This document shows positions 30,350 through 35,605 of a DNA stretch of 35,605 bases, piece by piece. How positions within the stretch are numbered: position 1 is the stretch's first letter; each line of letters begins with the position of its first letter. The notes below the pieces were generated by a model. That model saw nothing but the letters and a program-made list of their open reading frames with translations, did not search any database and had not been told where the DNA came from. This stretch comes from Defluviitaleaceae bacterium. Its GTDB lineage: Bacteria; Bacillota; Clostridia; Lachnospirales; WRAX01. The position numbers were made by a program, and so were the translations under genes. Location: assembly GCA_009781625.1 (NCBI GenBank), contig WQVI01000009.1, positions 1-35,605 on the forward strand, written 5' to 3'.

Positions 30350-31681
30350 TTACAGCCCTTGTTTTTTCAAAAAGTCCTCAATCACTTCATCCATGCAAGG
30401 TTCGCCTATTTCTTGCAGGGCATATGTCACCCTTGTGTTAGGCTTGTTTATTTCAATAATTCTCGCAAGGTCTATGGGTGTTGCAACAATTACGCTGTCG
30501 CAATTGGCGTTCTCAATTGTCTTTGACAAATCTTTCATTTGCTGCTTTCCATAGCCCATGGCAGGCAAAACTTCGCCGATGTCCGGATATTCTTCATAGG
30601 TTTCGCGCAGCTTGCCAACGGCATATTCTCTGGGGTCTACAATTTCAGCCGCGCCATATCGCTTGGCCGCAATAACACCGGCGCCTATTTTCATTTCGCC
30701 ATGTGTAAGGGTTGGCCCATCTTCAACAACCAAAACCCGCTTGCCCTTTATGGTTTCAAGGCAATCCGCCTTTATGGTAGAAACCGCATCTATCACAACC
30801 GCATCGGGATTAAGCTGGGCTATATTTTTTCTAACTATTTGGATATTTTCAAAATCCGCACTGTCAATTTTGTTGATAACCACCACATCCGCCATCCGCA
30901 ATGTAACTTTGCTGGGATAATAGGACATTTCGTGCCCCGGACGGTGTGGGTCTGTTACGGTTATCATCAAATCCGGCTTATAAAACGGCGTATCGTTGTT
31001 TCCGCCGTCCCAAAGTATAACATCGCAGCCGTTGGGGTCGTTTTCCGCCTGTTCTAAAATTGCTTCGTAATCAACACCGGCATAAACAACATTGCCGCTT
31101 GTTATGTGCGGTTCGTATTCTTCCATTTCCTCAATGGTGCAATTATGTTTTTGCAAATCTTCCAAAGAAGCAAATCTTTGTACTTTTTGTGCGTTTAAAT
31201 CGCCATATGGCATGGGATGTCTTACAACAATGGCCTTTAGGCCTCTTTTGTTAAGGGCTTCTATAACCCTTCTTGATGTTTGGCTTTTTCCGCAACCTGT
31301 TCTGACGGCACCAACAGCGATAACCGGCTTTTTGCTGGCCACCATCGTCTGTTTGGGGCTAAGCAGGGTAAACGCCGCCCCCGCAGCATTAACCCTTGTG
31401 CTAAGGGTCATAACATAGCTATATTTTATGTCGCTGTATGAAAAAACACATTCGTCAACATCATACTTTTTAATAAGCTCTTCCAGTTCATCTTGATGGA
31501 AAATAGGAATTCCGTTGGGATAAGCATCTCCGGCCAATTCTTTGGGATATTGGCGGCCTGCTATATCCGGTATTTGTGCAGCAGTAAACGCAACAACCTT
31601 GCAGCTGGAATCGCGCCTATATCGTACATTAAAGTTATGGAAATCTCTTCCAGCAGCACCAATAATGATAATTCGTTTCAT
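30350..31681 (-). CDS. Cyclic 2,3-diphosphoglycerate synthetase-like GTPase
   Basis: A 443-residue P-loop protein. GAVRTGCGKSQTSR (about 143-156) is the nucleotide-binding loop; VVINKIDSAD resembles a G4-type guanine motif. The N-terminal third (MKRIIIIGAAGRDFHNFN, VFSYSDIKYSYVM) and middle part (ILWDGGNNDTPFY, VTDPHRPGHE) match the family annotated as cyclic 2,3-diphosphoglycerate synthetase in methanogens. In bacteria the product and role are not established. AAGGTGGG precedes the ATG. queT follows after its riboswitch, within 62 bases. Confidence 0.8.
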   Translation of the reverse strand: MKRIIIIGAAGRDFHNFNVRYRRDSSCKVVAFTAAQIPDIAGRQYPKELAGDAYPNGIPIFHQDELEELIKKYDVDECVFSYSDIKYSYVMTLSTRVNAAGAAFTLLSPKQTMVASKKPVIAVGAVRTGCGKSQTSRRVIEALNKRGLKAIVVRHPMPYGDLNAQKVQRFASLEDLQKHNCTIEEMEEYEPHITSGNVVYAGVDYEAILEQAENDPNGCDVILWDGGNNDTPFYKPDLMITVTDPHRPGHEMSYYPSKVTLRMADVVVINKIDSADFENIQIVRKNIAQLNPDAVVIDAVSTIKADCLETIKGKRVLVVEDGPTLTHGEMKIGAGVIAAKRYGAAEIVDPREYAVGKLRETYEEYPDIGEVLPAMGYGKQQMKDLSKTIENANCDSVIVATPIDLARIIEINKPNTRVTYALQEIGEPCMDEVIEDFLKKQGL

Positions 31682-31703
31682 CGCAATCCCACCTTTACAT
31701 ATA

Positions 31704-31811
31704 TGATACTAATCTTACGTTAAAAACATTGAAAGCAAGCTGCGAAATCTACAGCGATTCAAGTAGTTTTGCAGGGCAGCTTTCAATTATTTTTAACTTA
31801 GATTAGTATAA
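31704..31811. mobile_element. 108-bp inverted-repeat element, third miniature family
   Basis: The ends ATACTAATCT...GTTAAAAA.ATTGAAAGC and GCTTTCAAT.ATTTTTAAC...AGATTAGTAT are inverted over about 33 bp with small gaps. No coding capacity. It lies in the promoter region of the gene ending at 31681. The word ATACTAAT recurs around the tRNA terminator at 31950-32013. Confidence 0.7.
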
Positions 31812-31968
31812 ATTCTTTTAATTATAAATGGTCTTGACAAATAGTTCAAGAGGATATGTCAAAACCAGCGAAAGTTATACATGTTTGGTAATATCAGACA
31901 AATTTGCTGTCATATATCACAAAATAATATGGTTTCAAGCTGTTTTACAATACTAATAGTTACTAATG

Positions 31969-31998
31969 AAAAAACCACCTTCCTAATTAGAAAGATGG
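31969..31998 (-). terminator. Rho-independent terminator after tRNA-Val
   Basis: On the minus strand CCATCTTTC, loop TAATTA, GGAAGGTGG (9 pairs, two of them G-U), then TTTTTT. It stands 24 bases past the tRNA 3' end. The rest of the 31812-31968 gap shows no gene. Confidence 0.85.
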
Positions 31999-32021
31999 AT
32001 TTTGTATATTAGTATAAATAG

Positions 32022-32094
32022 TGGGCAATAACGGAGTCGAACCGCTGACCCCATCCACGTCAAGGATGTGCTCTACCAGCTGAGCTAATTGCCC
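32022..32094 (-). tRNA. tRNA-Val (anticodon GAC)
   Basis: A 73-nt cloverleaf: acceptor GGGCAAT/ATTGCCC, D-arm AGCTCAGCTGGTAGAGCA, anticodon stem CATCC/GGATG with loop TTGACGT (anticodon GAC), T-arm GGGGTCAGCGGTTCGACTCC region with GGTTCGACTC, discriminator A. The 3' CCA is not encoded. Confidence 0.96.
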
Positions 32095-32109
32095 TTGTTA
32101 GCAAAGCCT

Positions 32110-32138
32110 ATGATATCACAGCTTTGCCTCTTTGTCAA
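32110..32138 (-). promoter_or_regulatory. tRNA-Val promoter inside the glycosyltransferase 3' end
   Basis: Minus strand TTGACA (32138-32133), 17 bp, TATCAT (32115-32110). The -35 box is within codons for Leu-Asp-Lys near the end of the glycosyltransferase gene, and its stop codon is in the spacer. Confidence 0.7.
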
Positions 32139-33117
32139 GATTTAATTCGGGTTGATTTATAAGTTGGCTTATAAGCGTCTGTTCGATAATATATCGCGGC
32201 CGTTGCTTCACCTCAAGGTAGATTTTGCCGATATATTCGCCGATGATGCCAATGGCCAGCAGCTGTAGGCCGCCTATGCCCCAGATGGATGCTATGGTTG
32301 ATGTCCAGCCTGCCACGGTGCCGCCACGGGCAAAATCTATGATAACATATACCAAAAAACCCGCGCTTATCAAAAATGTAAGCAGGCCCAACATAGAAAT
32401 GATGCGTATGGGGCGGATGGTGAGGGATGTTATGCCCTCAAAGGCCAGGGCAAGCATCTTCTTTAGAGGGTATTTTGTTTCGCCTGCAAAACGCTCTGCC
32501 CGTTCGTAATGCACAATGGCAGTGTTATAGCCTATCATGGGCACAATGCCCCGCAAAAACAGGTTTACCTCGCGAAATTGGGCCAGGCCTTCCAGGGCAC
32601 GCTTGCTCATCAGGCGATAGTCCGCGTGGTTGCTTACAATTTCAATGCCCATGGTGCGCATTATCTTGTAAAAACCCAGGGCCGTCCGCCGTTTGAAAAA
32701 GCTGTCTGTCTCGCGTTTGCTGCGCACGCCGTATACAATATCGGCACCCGCCTCATGCTTTGCCAGCATCTCGTCCATGGCGTCAATATCGTCTTGTAAA
32801 TCCGCATCCATGGAAATTGTGATGTCGGCATGGTCCTTGGCTACCATAAGCCCCGCCAGCAGCGCGTTTTGATGGCCGCGATTGCGTGAAAGGTTTACGC
32901 CCGCAAAAAGCGGATTGCCTTCATGCAAATTGCAGATAATTTCCCATGTTTTATCGCTAGAGCCATCGTTAACAAACATAATGCGAGATTGCGGCGCAAC
33001 ACGCCCATCCGCTATCATCCCGCCAAGCTTGTCCGCAAGGCGCGCGGCGGTTTCGGGCAGCACTTCCTCTTCTTTGTAGCATGGTACCACAACATACAAA
33101 ATATTTGCTGTTTTCAT
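32116..33117 (-). CDS. Family 2 glycosyltransferase, polyprenyl-phosphate type
   Basis: A 333-residue enzyme of the GtrB/DPM1 type, which moves a sugar from a nucleotide donor to a polyprenyl phosphate. VVPCYKEEEVLPETA is the usual first motif; RIMFVNDGSSDKTWE and ITISMDADLQDDIDAM carry the metal-binding Asp residues; NHADYRLMSKRAL and FLRGIVPMIGY follow. Two C-terminal helices (about 230-250 and 265-290) anchor it. The start at 33117 is set by GGAGG eight bases upstream; the ATG at 33132 precedes that site. It overlaps or nearly touches the membrane-protein gene upstream, so the pair is an operon. Confidence 0.92.
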   Translation of the reverse strand: MKTANILYVVVPCYKEEEVLPETAARLADKLGGMIADGRVAPQSRIMFVNDGSSDKTWEIICNLHEGNPLFAGVNLSRNRGHQNALLAGLMVAKDHADITISMDADLQDDIDAMDEMLAKHEAGADIVYGVRSKRETDSFFKRRTALGFYKIMRTMGIEIVSNHADYRLMSKRALEGLAQFREVNLFLRGIVPMIGYNTAIVHYERAERFAGETKYPLKKMLALAFEGITSLTIRPIRIISMLGLLTFLISAGFLVYVIIDFARGGTVAGWTSTIASIWGIGGLQLLAIGIIGEYIGKIYLEVKQRPRYIIEQTLISQLINQPELNLDKEAKL

Positions 33118-33122
33118 CACCA

Positions 33123-34901
33123 TTACCTCCATCTACTGCTTGTTATAATCCGAAATATATGCTCCGGAGTGTGCAGAAAAATCCAGGTGCCCTCTGTGGT
33201 TTCTATCGTGGTGTGGCGGGTTAAGGGCGTTGTTTGGCCGTCATGTGTGAAAAAATATTCGCCCGTCACATCTGTTGGTAAAGTTATTTCCATTATCAAG
33301 CTGTCGTTTTCACGGATAATATATACGTCCATATCCTTTAAGGCGGTAATATTGTTGGCGGAAAACACGGTTAAAGATGCTGTTAGGCCGACGATAATCA
33401 TGATGATGCTTGCCGCTATATGCATTTTACGATATAGCTTTTCTGAGGCAAAAATAAATGCAGAGCAAGCAACAAAGGCGGCAGGTATGAAAATATCCAG
33501 CAGGCCCCTTTGCCCTACTTCTGTTAGCGTAAGCATCACAAACACAGCTGCGGCGCAGCCCAACCCATTAGACAGGGCAAATATCGCCATTGTGTCAAAT
33601 TTCCGTCTAACAACCGTCCAAATACCCATATAGACAAAAGCAGCGGAAAACAGCAAAATCAACGCCATGATGTGGGTTTCGCTGTCATGTTCTATATTTC
33701 TGTGTGCTTGCCAAGCAAAAGAGGGCAGTGTGGCGTTAAGTCCATAGAAATAGAAATGGTCATTGCTTGTGCCAAACAACCGTATGGCTTTGTAGGTGTA
33801 AAAACGCGGAATATCCGAAGGATTGCCCAAAAAGTTGTCAACCGCCCTGCCGGAGATGGCAGCCCTAATTTCCCGGCTTAAAGCCACCACATTCTCATAA
33901 TCTTCCGAATTACCCGCGTAAAAATACGCAAAAAGCCTGTTTTGCATTATTGCTATTTCGTCTTCGCGCAGATGCTCTGGAAGCAGGCCGTATGGTGTGT
34001 ACACAGAAGTGCCCGTTGCCGCCCCATCAAGCCTTGTTCCAATGTCCAGCGTCCAATTTGCTGCCCCATTGGCAAGGTTTGGGAAAGGGTGAAGGCCCGT
34101 GCGGTAAAAGATTGCGCCAACGCCCAGTTGCACCGCATATATCGAGACAAGCATCAGCAAAATGGTGCATAAGGCGTATATTCCTTGTCGTTTTTCTCCC
34201 CCGGCAAAATGCTTTATCCCGCAAAGGGCAAAGTATACGAAGATGAAAATGCCAGCGGTTGGGCGCATTAGAAACAGAAGTCCAACGGCCAAGAAAAACA
34301 GCGGTTTGAGGGCAGTTTTTTTGCAAATGCCCAGATAGAAGGCGGCGGCGGCAAGGGCTGTGCTTATTGGGTAAACATAAGGGCCCGTTAACACGATGTA
34401 GGGAAAAACAAGCAAAAAGAACATCAACCCAAAAATGCGCCATTTATCCTCACCAAAAATTTTACCCAGGCCGGCCGAAAAGAAAAATGCTGACGAGAAA
34501 AGGCATAGGAAGTTTACAACCCTGATGCCAATTTCCACATCACCCGCCAAGGCCACAGCACCCCAATATATTACAAGCGCAATTTTATTGTTTACAAAGA
34601 AGGCAAAATATGGCCTGTTGAAATCCGGACTAAGTTCTCCATGGCTTAAAAGCTCTTGAAGGCCCAAGGCCATAGAATAGCTGTCATTTGTTGGGGATAT
34701 TGGCAGCAAAAACGCGGCTAAGGCCGAGACGACGCCCGTCGCGAAAATGCTGCCCCAATGCACATAGCGGACATACTTTTCACGAATAGCCGCCGACAAC
34801 AGGCATACACCCAAAACGCAAAGCAAAAATGCGGCAAAGAGAGCAAATGAAGGCAAAAGGACACGATTTATTCCTTCGACTGATGCTGACGAGAAATCCA
34901 T
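33123..34901 (-). CDS. Polytopic membrane glycosyltransferase-like protein (GT-C type)
   Basis: A 592-residue protein with about 11-12 transmembrane helices and a short extracytoplasmic C-terminal part. After the second helix an outside loop, LPISPTNDSYSMALGLQEL, contains an acidic residue as in GT-C enzymes that use lipid-linked sugars. FLMRPTAGIFIFVYFALCGIK (in part: RPTAG) is another family-like motif. The neighbouring GtrB-like enzyme would supply the polyprenyl sugar. Together they resemble Gtr-type modules that decorate wall or surface polymers; the acceptor is unknown. GGAGG lies seven bases before the ATG. Confidence 0.78.
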   Translation of the reverse strand: MDFSSASVEGINRVLLPSFALFAAFLLCVLGVCLLSAAIREKYVRYVHWGSIFATGVVSALAAFLLPISPTNDSYSMALGLQELLSHGELSPDFNRPYFAFFVNNKIALVIYWGAVALAGDVEIGIRVVNFLCLFSSAFFFSAGLGKIFGEDKWRIFGLMFFLLVFPYIVLTGPYVYPISTALAAAAFYLGICKKTALKPLFFLAVGLLFLMRPTAGIFIFVYFALCGIKHFAGGEKRQGIYALCTILLMLVSIYAVQLGVGAIFYRTGLHPFPNLANGAANWTLDIGTRLDGAATGTSVYTPYGLLPEHLREDEIAIMQNRLFAYFYAGNSEDYENVVALSREIRAAISGRAVDNFLGNPSDIPRFYTYKAIRLFGTSNDHFYFYGLNATLPSFAWQAHRNIEHDSETHIMALILLFSAAFVYMGIWTVVRRKFDTMAIFALSNGLGCAAAVFVMLTLTEVGQRGLLDIFIPAAFVACSAFIFASEKLYRKMHIAASIIMIIVGLTASLTVFSANNITALKDMDVYIIRENDSLIMEITLPTDVTGEYFFTHDGQTTPLTRHTTIETTEGTWIFLHTPEHIFRIITSSRWR

Positions 34902-34947
34902 ATTGTGCCCTCCATGTCACGGCAACCGCCTCTCTTTATCTCTATAG

Positions 34948-35328
34948 TCATTTTATAACAATTGATGGGTTGCGCTTACGAAGCTCCGCTACAAATACGG
35001 CTTTATCTTTATCTTTCATTCTTAGCTCCCAGGGGTGTTTCTTCCCATTTCTCCACAACTTTATATGCTTTTTCACTTCAACCTTTTCAATATTGCCGTA
35101 TTTAATAAGCTTGCTGTGCAGCCCAAAGTTTATGTACAAATTCGTTGGCTCGAACACAATTTTGGCGTGTATAAATATCAAAATCACTAGTATTATGCTT
35201 ACGATAAGAAGCGCAAGCCTGATAAATAACAGCGACCCACCACCCCAAATAATGCCTGTAAGGACGAGGGATGCCAGCCCGATAGGCACTATTAAATTTC
35301 CTGTACCATGGTCAAGTTTTATCGTCAT
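34948..35328 (-). CDS. Small membrane protein with PH-like (bacterial) domain
   Basis: A 126-residue protein with two adjacent hydrophobic helices (about 14-33 and 36-56) and a C-terminal strand-rich part, KIVFEPTNLYINFGLHSKLIKY...IEKVEVKKHIKLW (motif words), that looks like a bacterial PH domain of the YdbS/DUF304 kind. Role unknown. The frame is open to 35400, but GAGGTG six bases before the ATG at 35328 sets the start; that site overlaps the nspC stop, so the genes are coupled. Confidence 0.65.
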   Translation of the reverse strand: MTIKLDHGTGNLIVPIGLASLVLTGIIWGGGSLLFIRLALLIVSIILVILIFIHAKIVFEPTNLYINFGLHSKLIKYGNIEKVEVKKHIKLWRNGKKHPWELRMKDKDKAVFVAELRKRNPSIVIK

Positions 35329-35338
35329 AGCATACACC

Positions 35339-35605
35339 TCAAGACAGCCGCATTTCAAAATCTTCATACCCAAATGTCCGTATCTCTTCAATTCGCCCAT
35401 CTTTACGCAAAAGGGCGATGGCCGGCAGACTCACGCCGTTGAAGGTATTGGTTTTCACCATGGAATATATAGCCATATCTGTAAAAACCAAGCGGTTGCC
35501 TACTTTTAGCGGAGCGTCAAAGGAATAGTCCCCGATGATATCCCCCGCAAGGCAGCTGGGGCCGCCAAAGCGGTAAGTATGCGGCTTTTCGCCAGCCTCG
35601 CCAGA
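35339..35605 (-). CDS. Carboxynorspermidine decarboxylase, C-terminal part
   Basis: The last 88 codons of a gene cut by the window edge. RFGGPSCLAGDIIGDYSF and VGNRLVFTDMAIYSMVKTNT match the C-terminal barrel of NspC, a pyridoxal-phosphate decarboxylase of the alanine-racemase fold that makes norspermidine or spermidine from the carboxy form. The cysteine in GPSCLAGD is the conserved active-site Cys. The ending FGYEDFEMRLS is typical of the family. The 5' part and its usual partner, carboxynorspermidine dehydrogenase, would lie beyond 35605. Confidence 0.88.
   Translation of the reverse strand, partial: SGEAGEKPHTYRFGGPSCLAGDIIGDYSFDAPLKVGNRLVFTDMAIYSMVKTNTFNGVSLPAIALLRKDGRIEEIRTFGYEDFEMRLS

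Noticed and set aside
31833-31870. Promoter-like TTGACA on the plus strand near 31833
   Set aside because: No -10 box lies at a suitable distance and no gene follows on that strand.
34829-35509. A 226-codon plus-strand frame
   Set aside because: It is opposite the PH-like membrane protein and nspC, both of which have ribosome sites and recognisable sequence. No motif is seen in the plus frame.

Overview
The window looks like a stretch of a Bacillota chromosome, most probably an uncultured member of the Clostridia. The evidence is Gram-positive style ribosome binding sites (AGGAGG-like), TTGACA/TATAAT promoters, several TTG starts, lipoproteins with LAAC-type lipoboxes, a CsoR-CopA copper pair, a CBS-containing family II pyrophosphatase, a CAP protein with copper-amine-oxidase-type stalk domains, and a queT gene behind a preQ1-like leader. 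No rRNA or phage genes are present. One tRNA gene (Val, anticodon GAC) is visible.

Layout. 1-3700: copper efflux operon csoR-copA and a small GIY-YIG protein, all embedded in an interspersed repeat. 3719-6905: ispD followed by two lipoprotein genes. 6953-7722: a tandem array of the same repeat with a period of about 200 bp. 7788-8768: a nucleoid-associated protein. 8851-9805: three tandem small loci, each pairing a short membrane-peptide gene (minus strand) with a convergent antisense RNA (plus strand); the third peptide gene has lost its start. 9877-11151: an A+T-rich FRG-domain gene. 11346-15864: pyrophosphatase, acetyltransferase, class III aminotransferase, a membrane protein and a nitroreductase. 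15881-16270: a compact two-RNA locus with the architecture of the par/Fst type I toxin-antitoxin systems but an unfamiliar 35-residue peptide. 16315-28070, minus strand: the conserved order pyrH-frr-uppS-cdsA-dxr-rseP, interrupted by a CAP protein, repeats, a Nudix hydrolase, an acetyltransferase, a decayed hicAB pair and two S41-like lipoproteins. 28321-35605: small unknowns, queT, a cyclic-2,3-diphosphoglycerate-synthetase-like GTPase, tRNA-Val, a polyprenyl-phosphate-type glycosyltransferase with its GT-C-like membrane partner, a PH-like membrane protein and the 3' part of nspC.

The working genes cover isoprenoid and undecaprenyl-lipid supply (ispD, dxr, uppS), phospholipid precursor (cdsA), intramembrane proteolysis (rseP), ribosome recycling (frr), UMP synthesis (pyrH), copper resistance and envelope glycosylation. 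Around them the DNA is crowded with small palindromic or inverted-repeat elements of at least five families. Some have entered coding sequence: one supplies about ten codons of uppS, one supplies the dxr C-terminus, and a 163-bp TA-flanked miniature element interrupts hicA at codon 7.

The two most interesting items are the par-like locus at 15881-16270 and the triplicated peptide/antisense-RNA array at 8851-9805. Neither resembles a named peptide family that I recognise, but both show the promoters, terminators, antisense geometry and (for the array) covarying long-range pairings expected of type I toxin-antitoxin systems. All functional statements rest on reading the sequence; no database search was run.
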